Assembly (NCBI GenBank): GCA_965228445.1
Contig: OZ245813.1
Coordinates: 2,914,001 to 2,978,000 of the forward strand
Direction: 5' to 3'
Length of the DNA stretch: 64,000 nt
DNA from: Thalassobaculum sp965228445
GTDB lineage: Bacteria; Pseudomonadota; Alphaproteobacteria; Thalassobaculales; Thalassobaculaceae
Shown: one piece after another, positions 26,877-35,088 of the stretch
Position numbering within the stretch: the stretch's first letter is position 1
Layout: each line of letters begins with the position of its first letter
Translations under genes and position numbers: made by a program
The notes under the pieces: model-generated
What the model was told of the DNA's origin: nothing
The model's database searches: none
The model's input: the letters and a program-made list of their open reading frames with translations, nothing else

Positions 26877-26924
26877 AGCAAATCACGATCGGATGGGTCC
26901 ATCTGATCGCGTGAATTTGCTCTA
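26874..26924. repeat. 51-bp palindromic repeat, copy 1 (supplies a stop codon)
   Basis: TAGAGCAAATCACGATCGG opens a 51-base palindrome that closes with AATTTGCTCTA. Its first TAG is the stop of the aminotransferase gene. A close copy is at 34565-34615. It could act as a terminator, although there is no long T run here. The 258 bases from here to the cytochrome gene hold no other recognisable gene. Confidence 0.85.
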
Positions 26925-27134
26925 TCCTGAATAAGGCAGAGGACGACTCGCGGGTCTGATCGATTCGGTCTGCCCCGATCGTTCTCAAGGCGCCCACTCA
27001 CAGCTCAGGCCGCCTCGCCGGCCGCCCGGAAACCATAAAACTTTAGATTTTCAATCAGTCGATTCACCCTCGGAAAGGTTGACATCGGAGCGCATACCTG
27101 TTGCCATTTTCCCCAAACGGGAGGGTGGCGTAAT

Positions 27135-30100
27135 ATGAAAAACAAACTAAGGTTGTTCGTCACTGTCGCCGCCGCGATCCTCGCCATCGCCGCCGGCCCG
27201 TCGCAGCCGGCCGCCGATCCGGCGCCGCTGTCCGCCCTGCCCAGTTCGATGCCGCTTCAGGACTACGAACTCGAGGTTCTCTATCCCTGGCTCGTCGACC
27301 GCGACTACGCCGGGCTGACGGGCTGGAAGGTCGACACCCGGATCCGCGACACCGGACCGTTCATCCGTGGCGACTATTACGGCACCCACCCGGCCGTGCG
27401 GATCCACTACTCCCCGGAAGCGATCGCCTGGATCGAGGGCGGGCGCGAGGGGCCGGTGCCCCAGGGCGCCATCCTGATCAAGGAGATGTTCAACCCGCCG
27501 GCGGCCCTGTACGGCACCCTCGCCGAGACGCCGTACCTGCAGGCGAATCCGGAGATCCACGACGCGCTTCTGGCGGATCTGCTGGTCGGCTGGACGGTCA
27601 TGATCCAGGACCGGGACGGCAGGTCCAAGGATGGCTGGTTCTGGTCCGGGCCGTTCAAGGGCTCGTCCTTCGACACGCCGGGCGGGGCGTCGAACGTGGA
27701 TAACGGCGAGATGGTGCCGGTCTCCGGCTTCGGAGTCGGCACCTGCATCCGCTGCCATGCCTCCGCCGCCACCGGCAACACCTTCGCCTCGGACAACAAT
27801 TTCGATCCGGGCAAGATCCCGCTGCAGTTCAAGGTCGACAATTCCTGGCGCTCGAAGGAGTACCTGACCAAGCACGCCACGGTCGGCGCCGTGGAGGACG
27901 GCGGTGCCTCGAAGACCGTCTGGGAGATCATCGACACCCATCTGGCCGACGCCCCGGAAGCCGAGCGCAGAGCCCTGTTCGCCAAGCTCGACCTGCCGCC
28001 GCAGCAGCGTCCGTTCTTCACCCCGGAACCGGCGGGCCGGGGCGCGATCGGGAACGAGCACGCGCCCGACCCGGCGCGGCTTCTGGGCGCGCCGCACGAC
28101 AAGCCCCTGCCGGAACCCAACAAGGACTTCCTGGCGGCCTTCCGCGACCTGTCGCTGTTGAAACCCGATCCGGGCGCCACCGAGGTGCGGGGCTTCTCGT
28201 TCCCGTCGGAATACGCCGACAACGTCTATCCGAGCACCGATCCGCAGCACTACATCACCTCGTCCAACTGCATGGGATGCCATGGCGGGCTGGGCGGGGC
28301 GCCGTCGGGCGTGTCGATGTTCGCGTCGACCGGCCAGGCCTATGGCGACGGCTACAACCTCTCGCCCTACGGCGAGTGGCGCTGGTCGCCGATGGGGCTC
28401 GCCGGCCGCGACCCGATCTTCCACGCCCAGCTCGAGAGCGAGATGATCATCCTGCTGGAGGAGAACGGCGCGCTGGAGAGCGGCAAGCCGGGGCCCGAGC
28501 CGGTTCAGCAGACCCAGCAGGCGCTGGTGGACACCTGTCTGCGCTGCCATGGCGCCATGGGGCTGCGACAGATGGGGCTGGACGAGAATGCCAAACGCAT
28601 CGCCGAGGGCAAGCAGAGCCTGCCCCATGGCGGCATCCTCGATCCGAATTTCAATCCGGAGATCTTCTACCTGACCGAACCGCTCACCAAGGCGCAGCGG
28701 GAGAACCCGCCCTTCACGCCGATCCCGGATCAGCCGATCCCGCCCACCGCATTCCATCCGATCGAGGACGCCGAATACGGCGAGCTGGCGCGCGAAGGCA
28801 TCAGCTGCACGGTCTGCCACCACATCACCGCCGCCTCCAAGGAACAGGTGTCGACCTGGACCGAGAAGGTCGAGAAGGAGACCCCCGCCTGGCTCGGCAG
28901 CCGGACCGACAACCTGTGGTCCGACGCCTTCCTGTACTTCACGGCCAACAACAACACCGGCCTGTACGAACGCTCCGAGGCGGACGAGCTGCTGGGCCCG
29001 CTGGCCGACATCGTGCCGAAACCGATGATCCACGCCATGGGCATCACGCCGAAGGTCGCGCCGCCGATGACCGACGGCAAGCCGCCCTTCACCAAGGATT
29101 CGGCGATGTGCGGCACCTGCCACACCATCAACCTGCCGAATATCGGCGCGACGGTGGACGAATACCCGATCCTGACCGCGCTGGAGCCCAACACCCACTT
29201 CCAGAGCATCCCCCACAGCATCGAGCAGGCGACCTACCTGGAATGGGTGAACTCCAAGTTCGGGCCGGGCAAGTTCAACCAGCAGGGTCCGGACTTCGCG
29301 AGCTGCCAGGACTGTCACATGCCGAACCGGTTCGTGACGGTGGATGGCGACGACCGGCTGACCGATCCGATCGACCCGCTGGTGAGTCAGATCGCGACGA
29401 TCCAGGATTCCGACTACGCCGCGGCCGACCATCAGCTGCCGGCCGAGGAGATCAGCGTGCCGCACCGCGCCGACTACAGCCGCCACGAACTGGTCGGCCT
29501 GAACGGCTTCATGGTGGAGATGGTCAAGCAGTTCCCGGCGGTGCTGGGGGTCGACAGCTCCGACTACGAGACCGGGGCGGAGACCGGCGCCGATCTGGCG
29601 ATCAACGCAATGGCCGCCTCGATCCGCGAGGGCCGGGTCGGGACGGTCGAGGTGACGTCCGCGGTCACCGATCCGGCCGGCGACCTAGTGGTCGACGTGA
29701 CGGTGGCCAACACCACCGGGCACCGCCTGCCGAGCGGCGTCGCCTTCCGCCGGGCCTGGGTGTCGCTCGAGGTCCGCGGCGAGGACGGGGCGCTGCTCTG
29801 GGCGTCCGGCCGGCCGAACCGGGGCGGGCTGATCACCGACACCAAGGGCGCCGTGCTCGACACCGAACTGCTGCGCGGCACCGCCTATCAGCCGCATTAC
29901 CAGGAGATCACCGAGGACGACCAGGTGCAGATCTACGAGGAGCTGGTGCAGAACGCCCAGGGCGCCTTCACCACCTCCTTCGTCCACCGGGTGACGCACA
30001 TCAAGGACAACCGCCTGATGCCGGCCGGCTGGGTGACGGCGGCCGAGTTCGCCGGCAAGAGCGAAGGCTCCGACATCGCCGACCAGGGCGACCTGCTCTA

Positions 30101-30443
30101 CGAGTTCATGCAGGCGACCGAGCCCAACGGGACCGGCGACGACCCGGATTTCTCCGCCAGCCCGAACGGCGGAACCGACCGCCTGCGCTACCGCATCGCC
30201 TCCGGGAAACTCGGCGGCAGGAAAGCGGCGTCGGTGACCGCCCGGTTCTATTACCAGTCGTTCCAACCGTCCTGGTTCTACCAGCGCTTCGAACTCGCCA
30301 ACAAAGCCAAGCAGAAGGGCTACAACACGCCCGAAACCGACCGGCTGTTCTATCTGGCCTCGCATCTGAACCTGGACGGCACGATCATGGACGGCTGGCG
30401 GATCGAGGTCGATGTGGACGAGAAGCCGCTGGCGGTGCGCTAG
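27135..30443 (+). CDS. Large exported six-haem cytochrome c
   Basis: The 1102-residue protein starts with a signal peptide (KNKLRLFVTVAAAILAIAAG) and has six CXXCH haem-attachment motifs: CIRCH at 204, CMGCH at 379, CLRCH at 468, CTVCH at 558, CGTCH at 659 and CQDCH at 724. After the haem region a beta-rich part begins (VTVANTTGHRLPSGVAFRRAW near residue 855), a segment common behind haem domains in multihaem cytochromes. It is periplasmic or surface-exposed and would need the Ccm system at the left of this window. No electron-transfer partner, porin or reductase gene is adjacent, and the substrate is unknown. ATG 27135 has AGGG upstream. A perfect TTGACA at 27079 suggests a promoter, though the -10 region is poor. 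Confidence 0.9.
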   Translation: MKNKLRLFVTVAAAILAIAAGPSQPAADPAPLSALPSSMPLQDYELEVLYPWLVDRDYAGLTGWKVDTRIRDTGPFIRGDYYGTHPAVRIHYSPEAIAWIEGGREGPVPQGAILIKEMFNPPAALYGTLAETPYLQANPEIHDALLADLLVGWTVMIQDRDGRSKDGWFWSGPFKGSSFDTPGGASNVDNGEMVPVSGFGVGTCIRCHASAATGNTFASDNNFDPGKIPLQFKVDNSWRSKEYLTKHATVGAVEDGGASKTVWEIIDTHLADAPEAERRALFAKLDLPPQQRPFFTPEPAGRGAIGNEHAPDPARLLGAPHDKPLPEPNKDFLAAFRDLSLLKPDPGATEVRGFSFPSEYADNVYPSTDPQHYITSSNCMGCHGGLGGAPSGVSMFASTGQAYGDGYNLSPYGEWRWSPMGLAGRDPIFHAQLESEMIILLEENGALESGKPGPEPVQQTQQALVDTCLRCHGAMGLRQMGLDENAKRIAEGKQSLPHGGILDPNFNPEIFYLTEPLTKAQRENPPFTPIPDQPIPPTAFHPIEDAEYGELAREGISCTVCHHITAASKEQVSTWTEKVEKETPAWLGSRTDNLWSDAFLYFTANNNTGLYERSEADELLGPLADIVPKPMIHAMGITPKVAPPMTDGKPPFTKDSAMCGTCHTINLPNIGATVDEYPILTALEPNTHFQSIPHSIEQATYLEWVNSKFGPGKFNQQGPDFASCQDCHMPNRFVTVDGDDRLTDPIDPLVSQIATIQDSDYAAADHQLPAEEISVPHRADYSRHELVGLNGFMVEMVKQFPAVLGVDSSDYETGAETGADLAINAMAASIREGRVGTVEVTSAVTDPAGDLVVDVTVANTTGHRLPSGVAFRRAWVSLEVRGEDGALLWASGRPNRGGLITDTKGAVLDTELLRGTAYQPHYQEITEDDQVQIYEELVQNAQGAFTTSFVHRVTHIKDNRLMPAGWVTAAEFAGKSEGSDIADQGDLLYEFMQATEPNGTGDDPDFSASPNGGTDRLRYRIASGKLGGRKAASVTARFYYQSFQPSWFYQRFELANKAKQKGYNTPETDRLFYLASHLNLDGTIMDGWRIEVDVDEKPLAVR

Positions 30444-30451
30444 GAGACGGA

Positions 30452-30949
30452 ATGGGCATATCGGTGGCGCCGGCCGCGCCGGAAGACCTGGACGCTGCGG
30501 TGGCGGTCATCCACCGCGCCTTCGCCACCCTGGCCGGCCGGATCGACCCGCCCTCGGCGGCGCTGAGGGAGACGCCGGAGAGCCTCGCCGCCCGGTTCGA
30601 CCGGGGCGGTGCGGTGTTCGTCGCCCGTCTGGATGGAGAGATCGCCGGTGCGGTCTGCGCCGACCCCAAGCCGGACGGCTCGATTTATCTCGACCGGCTC
30701 GCGGTGGATCCGGAGCTGACGGGCCGTGGCATCGCCCGCACCCTTGTGGAAGCCGTTGAAGACTTCGCCCGGCAGCAAGGCCGAGACCGGATGACCCTCG
30801 GCGTCCGTCTGGTGCTGACCGACAACATCGCCCTGTTCCACCACCTCGGCTATGTCGAAACCGGCCGCAAGGCGCATCCAGGCTTCAGCGAACCGACCTC
30901 GATGGAGCTGGCGAAACCGCTTGCCGCGGAGGAGCGGGCCCGCCCCTAG
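30452..30949 (+). CDS. GNAT family N-acetyltransferase
   Basis: A 165-residue GNAT with the acetyl-CoA segment YLDRLAVDPELTGRGIARTLVEAVEDFA and the end strand NIALFHHLGYVETGR. ATG 30452 has TAGGAG upstream, overlapping the end of the cytochrome gene region by position, with an eight-base gap. It may be co-transcribed with the cytochrome gene. No substrate can be inferred. Confidence 0.88.
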   Translation: MGISVAPAAPEDLDAAVAVIHRAFATLAGRIDPPSAALRETPESLAARFDRGGAVFVARLDGEIAGAVCADPKPDGSIYLDRLAVDPELTGRGIARTLVEAVEDFARQQGRDRMTLGVRLVLTDNIALFHHLGYVETGRKAHPGFSEPTSMELAKPLAAEERARP

Positions 30950-30973
30950 CGGAGGACGGGCCCGATCGACTTT

Positions 30974-32995
30974 TCATTGCCGCAACAGGCGCTCTCCGGT
31001 CGGCTTCAGCGGCATGTTCGCGAAGACGTCATGATCCCAGAACGCGCAATTGGCATCTGCATAGAGGGCCTGCATCGCCGCGGTGTCGCCGTCGGTGATC
31101 GTCAACACGCTGGCAGCCGCCGTATCCTGCACATACTGCGTCCAGGCGGGAAACGCTGTCTGCGGCCCACCGACCTGCGCACGGGTCGGATCTCCCGACT
31201 TGGCGAAGTTCGACCAGGCGGTGGTCATCTGCTCCTGCAGGCCAGACATCTCTGCCGTGATCGCCGACGAGTCAAGATAGGTCTTCACTGCCCCCGGATG
31301 CGTCGAGGTGAAAGTTCCAAAGACCGACGGGATCTCCATTGTGTGACAGATGAAATTGTTGGAATTGTCCGCGTTGCACGCCGGCAGATCGGCGCCCATG
31401 ACCTGATAGGGCTGCGGCGCAGTCGGCGCGAAATGATAGGCGTATACCGAGGGATGATCCTGCGGCGTCACGACCATGCGGGCGGAGTGGAAGTTGCCGC
31501 ACCGGAAAGCGAAATCGTTGATCACCGCTGAAATCGCGCTCCCGGCTTTCGTGAGTGGCGACTCCGGGAAGACATGACCGGTCGCATAGGGACCCTTGTT
31601 GTCACTCCCCGGGGGATAGTCCCGAACTTCTTGAGAGACCGTCGAGCCCATGATCCTGTTCAGAAAGATCGGATAAGTGTCGGCATCCAGAGCGACACTG
31701 GCCTCCTTCTGAATCGCGTTGGCGAACAGCGCCCCTTCCTGATCGTTGAAGCCGAAGATATACGGCTTGCCCGGCGCAAGCGTCGCGCCCTCCACGCCCA
31801 GAGGCTGTTGGGTCACGAAGGCGCCGTCGATCACCGGAGACCAGGGCAGCGCACCGGGGATCAGCATCGCGGCGAGCAGGGCCTTGAGTTCCAAGACACC
31901 GAAGGCCACCTGCGCCGTTGCCACCTGATCCGCGGTCGCCGCGTTGAGAAGCTGGTACTCGGCGTCGGTGAAGGAGCGGGATGCATTATCGTTACATCCC
32001 TTTAATTCGTCGACGTCGGTGCCGACAGTCTCGGAGAGGTTCTTGAATGGATCGATAGAGCCGTCGATCACCTGCAGCAGGCACTGGAAGAACAGATTTG
32101 CCTCAAGATCGGCGTCGGCCGGCGTCTTGTAGTAATAGCCCATGGGGTTGCTTTCCATGATGGCCTGGTCAAACAACGGCACGCTGCCGGCGATCCCGCC
32201 CATCAGATGCATTCCGACCGACATCGCCCCGGCGCTTTCGCCGAACAGGGTGATTGGGCCGGTATGGGGATCGGCAGTCGGTTCGGTGGTGAACTGCGCG
32301 ATATTGTTCTTGACCCATTCCATCGCGAGCTGCTGATCCCGCAGCCCGAGATTGGCCGGCACCGGCATCTTCGGGTCGGTCGACGCGAGGAACCCGGGAG
32401 CGCCCAGCCGATAGTTGAGGCTGACCACGATGACACCCGTCTTAGCAAGCGTGGTGCCGTTATAGGTCCCAGAGTAGGCATCGCTCTTGAACGACACGTA
32501 ATGTCCCTCGAGCGTCGGGTTGGTGAGGTCGAACGAGTTGTCGGCTGCGGAACCGATCACGAACGCCCCGCCGTGGATCCAGACCATCACCGGCGTGGCG
32601 CTAGTGGCATCCTCGGGAGCCCAGACATTGAGGAACAGGCAGTTCTGATCGCCGGTAAGGACGGTCTCCGTATCTTTGATGATTGGAACTATCGGCTTTT
32701 TCTTTTTATCGATCGAGGTCGGCTGCAAACATGGCGAGCCGAAGTCCTGCACGGTTTCGGTCTTGGCCTGACCGCCATACGACACGGGCACCGGACTATC
32801 CCAAATGGATTGGGTGGTCGCATATCGGATGCCGAGAAACGCATTAACGTCTCCGTTGGCCAGGAACCCGCAATAGGTCGTATTGCCGACCGTCGCGGCG
32901 GGATTGTCGCCGCAAGGCGGCTTCGCGGAGGCGTCTTCAGACATCGCGAGCAAGCCGGTCGCGAGTACCGCAAAGGCGGCAAGGCTTCTAATCAT
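30974..32995 (-). CDS. Type-B carboxylesterase/lipase, exported
   Basis: A 673-residue alpha/beta-hydrolase of the cholinesterase/PnbA group. It has a signal peptide (MIRSLAAFAVLATGLLA ... ASA), the oxyanion motif WIHGGAFVIGS, the nucleophile Ser in LFGESAGAMS and the catalytic His region CHTMEIPSVFGTF. It should hydrolyse carboxylic esters outside the cytoplasm. An ATG at 33010 is an alternative start, since GGGGAG touches ATG 32995 too closely to be a good ribosome site. The gene and its upstream region are visibly richer in A and T than all neighbours (lysine runs such as DKKKK, many AT-ending codons), suggesting recent acquisition. Confidence 0.88.
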   Translation of the reverse strand: MIRSLAAFAVLATGLLAMSEDASAKPPCGDNPAATVGNTTYCGFLANGDVNAFLGIRYATTQSIWDSPVPVSYGGQAKTETVQDFGSPCLQPTSIDKKKKPIVPIIKDTETVLTGDQNCLFLNVWAPEDATSATPVMVWIHGGAFVIGSAADNSFDLTNPTLEGHYVSFKSDAYSGTYNGTTLAKTGVIVVSLNYRLGAPGFLASTDPKMPVPANLGLRDQQLAMEWVKNNIAQFTTEPTADPHTGPITLFGESAGAMSVGMHLMGGIAGSVPLFDQAIMESNPMGYYYKTPADADLEANLFFQCLLQVIDGSIDPFKNLSETVGTDVDELKGCNDNASRSFTDAEYQLLNAATADQVATAQVAFGVLELKALLAAMLIPGALPWSPVIDGAFVTQQPLGVEGATLAPGKPYIFGFNDQEGALFANAIQKEASVALDADTYPIFLNRIMGSTVSQEVRDYPPGSDNKGPYATGHVFPESPLTKAGSAISAVINDFAFRCGNFHSARMVVTPQDHPSVYAYHFAPTAPQPYQVMGADLPACNADNSNNFICHTMEIPSVFGTFTSTHPGAVKTYLDSSAITAEMSGLQEQMTTAWSNFAKSGDPTRAQVGGPQTAFPAWTQYVQDTAAASVLTITDGDTAAMQALYADANCAFWDHDVFANMPLKPTGERLLRQ

Positions 32996-33147
32996 CTCCC
33001 CAACTCCCATCGAAAGGTATCTATGGGTGCAGTCTTTCAAAGATTCTTCGATCATTCCGCATAAAAATATACTCTGACACAACTTATCACAATTTACCGA
33101 TATCGCCTTTGCGTTGTGTCGGTGGATCCCTAGCGCCGCCCCTCGCC

Positions 33148-33176
33148 TTGCCCATCTCGCCGGGCCTTGTTATACG
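33148..33176 (+). promoter_or_regulatory. Candidate promoter of ahcY
   Basis: TTGCCC (33148-33153) and TATACG (33171-33176) are separated by 17 bases. The transcript would start near 33183, giving a leader of about 90 bases. Confidence 0.45.
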
Positions 33177-33199
33177 CAGCGCCGAGGCCGACATCGATG

Positions 33200-33214
33200 C
33201 GAGCGGAACGCTCG
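33200..33214 (+). promoter_or_regulatory. Small hairpin in the ahcY leader
   Basis: CGAGCG-GAA-CGCTCG forms a six-pair stem-loop in the predicted leader, 57 bases before the start codon. It does not match the core of known SAH or SAM riboswitches as far as I can tell by eye. Confidence 0.4.
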
Positions 33215-33271
33215 GGCGCGGGCACCAAAGCCGCCTGAGACCGCTCCAATAGACAGGAGACGAGGACATTC

Positions 33272-34567
33272 ATGGCCGAGTTCACCGACTATAAGGTCGC
33301 CGATATTTCCCTGGCCAACTGGGGCCGGCGGGAGATCGCGATCGCCGAGACCGAAATGCCGGGCCTGATGGCGATCCGCGAGGAGTACGGCCCGTCGAAG
33401 CCGCTCAAGGGCGCGCGGATCACCGGCTGCCTGCACATGACCATCCAGACCGCCGTGCTGATCGAGACGCTGATCGCGCTCGGCGCCGAGATCCGCTGGT
33501 CGTCGTGCAACATCTTCTCGACCCAGGACCAGGCCGCCGCGGCGATCGCCGCCGCCGGCATCCCGGTCTTCGCCTGGAAGGGCGAGACCGAGGAGGAGTA
33601 CGAGTGGTGCATCCGCCAGACCATCGAGGGTCCGGACGGCTGGCGCCCGAACATGCTGCTGGATGACGGCGGCGACCTCACCATCATGATGCACGAGGAC
33701 TATCCCGAGCTCATGAAGGACGTGAAGGGCGTGTCGGAGGAGACCACCACCGGCGTGCACCGTCTCTACGAGATGGCCAAGAAGGGCACGCTGATGGTTC
33801 CGGCCATCAACGTGAACGACAGCGTCACCAAGTCGAAGTTCGACAACCTGTACGGCTGCCGCGAGAGCCTGGCCGACGGCATCCGCCGGGCCACCGACGT
33901 GATGTTCGCCGGCAAGGTCGCCTGCGTCGCCGGCTACGGCGATGTCGGCAAGGGTTCCGCCCAGTCGCTGCGCAACGCCGGCGCCCGCGTCATCGTCACC
34001 GAAGTCGACCCGATCTGCGCCCTGCAGGCGGCGATGGAGGGCTTCGAGGTCGTGACCATGGAGGATGCGGCCCCGCGCGCCGACATCTTCGTCACCGCCA
34101 CGGGCAACAAGGACATCATCACCGTCGACCACATGCGGGCGATGAAGGACCGGGCGATCGTCTGCAACATCGGCCACTTCGACAATGAGATTCAGGTCGG
34201 CGGCCTGAAGAACCTGAAGTGGGAGAACGTGAAGCCGCAGGTCGACGAGATCGTGTTCCCGGACGACAAGCGCATCATCCTGCTGGCCGAGGGCCGGCTG
34301 GTGAACCTGGGCTGCGCCACCGGCCACCCCAGCTTCGTGATGAGCGCCTCGTTCTCGAACCAGACACTGGCGCAGATCGAGCTCTGGAAGAACCACAGCA
34401 AGTACGACAAGCAGGTCTACGTCCTGCCGAAGAAGCTGGACGAGCGTGTGGCCGAGCTTCACCTGAAGAAGATCAACGCCAACCTGTCCAAGCTGTCGGA
34501 CGAGCAGGCGGCCTATATCGGCGTGACCACCAACGGTCCGTTCAAGCCGGAAGCCTACCGCTACTAG
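33272..34567 (+). CDS. ahcY: S-adenosylhomocysteine hydrolase
   Basis: The 431-residue NAD-dependent enzyme splits S-adenosylhomocysteine into adenosine and homocysteine, keeping methylation reactions running. Key parts are visible: RITGCLHMTIQTAVLIETL, SSCNIFSTQDQAAAA, the NAD fold VAGYGDVGKGSAQSLR, and VNDSVTKSKFDNLYGCRES containing the substrate lysine. The end KPEAYRY is the conserved C-terminus that reaches the neighbouring subunit. ATG 33272 follows AGGAGACGAGG. The stop TAG is the first three bases of a palindromic repeat. Confidence 0.98.
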   Translation: MAEFTDYKVADISLANWGRREIAIAETEMPGLMAIREEYGPSKPLKGARITGCLHMTIQTAVLIETLIALGAEIRWSSCNIFSTQDQAAAAIAAAGIPVFAWKGETEEEYEWCIRQTIEGPDGWRPNMLLDDGGDLTIMMHEDYPELMKDVKGVSEETTTGVHRLYEMAKKGTLMVPAINVNDSVTKSKFDNLYGCRESLADGIRRATDVMFAGKVACVAGYGDVGKGSAQSLRNAGARVIVTEVDPICALQAAMEGFEVVTMEDAAPRADIFVTATGNKDIITVDHMRAMKDRAIVCNIGHFDNEIQVGGLKNLKWENVKPQVDEIVFPDDKRIILLAEGRLVNLGCATGHPSFVMSASFSNQTLAQIELWKNHSKYDKQVYVLPKKLDERVAELHLKKINANLSKLSDEQAAYIGVTTNGPFKPEAYRY

Positions 34568-34615
34568 AGCAACTCACGATCGGATGGAAACATCTGATCC
34601 TGTGACTTCGCTCTA
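34565..34615. repeat. 51-bp palindromic repeat, copy 2 (supplies the ahcY stop, terminator-like)
   Basis: TAGAGCAACTCACGATCGG opens the palindrome and TGACTTCGCTCTA closes it. It has the same length and order as the copy at 26874. Here five T residues follow, so it can work as a Rho-independent terminator for ahcY. Confidence 0.85.
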
Positions 34616-34687
34616 TTTTTAATAGGTCGGCGGACGGTTCGGATCGCAACGGTCCGAGCCGTCGGTCGAGAGACTGAGAAACGAGGA

Positions 34688-34717
34688 AGACCGGGTCGGC
34701 GACGGCCCGGTCTTTTT
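34688..34717 (+). terminator. Rho-independent terminator
   Basis: AGACCGGG and CCCGGTCT pair around a ten-base loop and are followed by five T residues. It is the second terminator signal after ahcY. Confidence 0.85.
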
Positions 34718-34750
34718 CATGTCCACCCGCGTGTCGCACTCCCACCCGTT

Positions 34751-34838
34751 GCGCTCCTAGTCTGCGCGCTCCTAGTCTGCGCGGTCCCTGTCTGCGCGGC
34801 TCCGGTCTGCGCGGCTCCGGTCTGCGCGGCCCCGGTCT
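34751..34838. repeat. 15-bp tandem repeat array (about six units)
   Basis: Units resemble GCGCGGCTCCGGTCT. Two are identical (34794-34823) and the others differ by one to three bases; the first is shortened to 13 bases. The array is non-coding and lacks spacers, so it is not a CRISPR. Confidence 0.9.
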
Positions 34839-34980
34839 GCCCCCCGATCCGCGCGACGCCGCGACCGGCCGACGCGCGAGTGTGAGTTTCTTCACATTGA
34901 CGAAGCCGCCCCCGGGCGCCCTCAATAGTTTGAACTTATGCCGTTCATCGATCGAATTTTGGCGGCATTTTATTAATCAA

Positions 34981-35015
34981 ACGAGTCTCGAATCGGGGGT
35001 GTTTTCGAGACTCGT
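34981..35015. promoter_or_regulatory. Perfect 12-bp inverted repeat upstream of the LOV kinase
   Basis: ACGAGTCTCGAA (34981-34992) and TTCGAGACTCGT (35004-35015) are exact inverted copies around 11 bases, 74 bases before the kinase start. It may be an operator or a leader hairpin. No T run follows. Confidence 0.6.
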
Positions 35016-35088
35016 CCTCATCCTAGAGTGGGGTCAATACGGGAGAACGGGAACTCCGGGGCACGGTACAGCAGCCAGGATCGATCGC

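Larger units (their letters stand above)
34568..35088. other. Gene-free 521-base region before the LOV kinase
   Basis: No protein-coding signal is convincing here. It contains, in order, the end of the palindromic repeat, a Rho-independent terminator (34688), a 15-base tandem repeat (34751-34838), an AT-richer stretch (34930-34985) likely to hold the kinase promoter, and a 12-base inverted repeat (34981-35015). Confidence 0.7.

Noticed and set aside
27147..29486. Long minus-strand open frame opposite the cytochrome gene
   Set aside because: It is a shadow frame caused by high GC; the plus strand has signal peptide and six haem motifs.
33183..33271. SAH or SAM riboswitch in front of ahcY
   Set aside because: The leader has only a six-pair hairpin. 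The conserved core of the SAH riboswitch (GAGGAGCGCUGC-like block and matching distal strand) is not seen, nor a SAM-II or SAM/SAH pattern.
34751..34838. CRISPR array
   Set aside because: The units are contiguous 15-base repeats with no unique spacers, and no cas genes are near.
34542..34925. Arginine/proline-rich protein on the minus strand
   Set aside because: The apparent repeats come from the 15-base DNA tandem array; there is no ribosome site, and the frame overlaps the ahcY terminator region.
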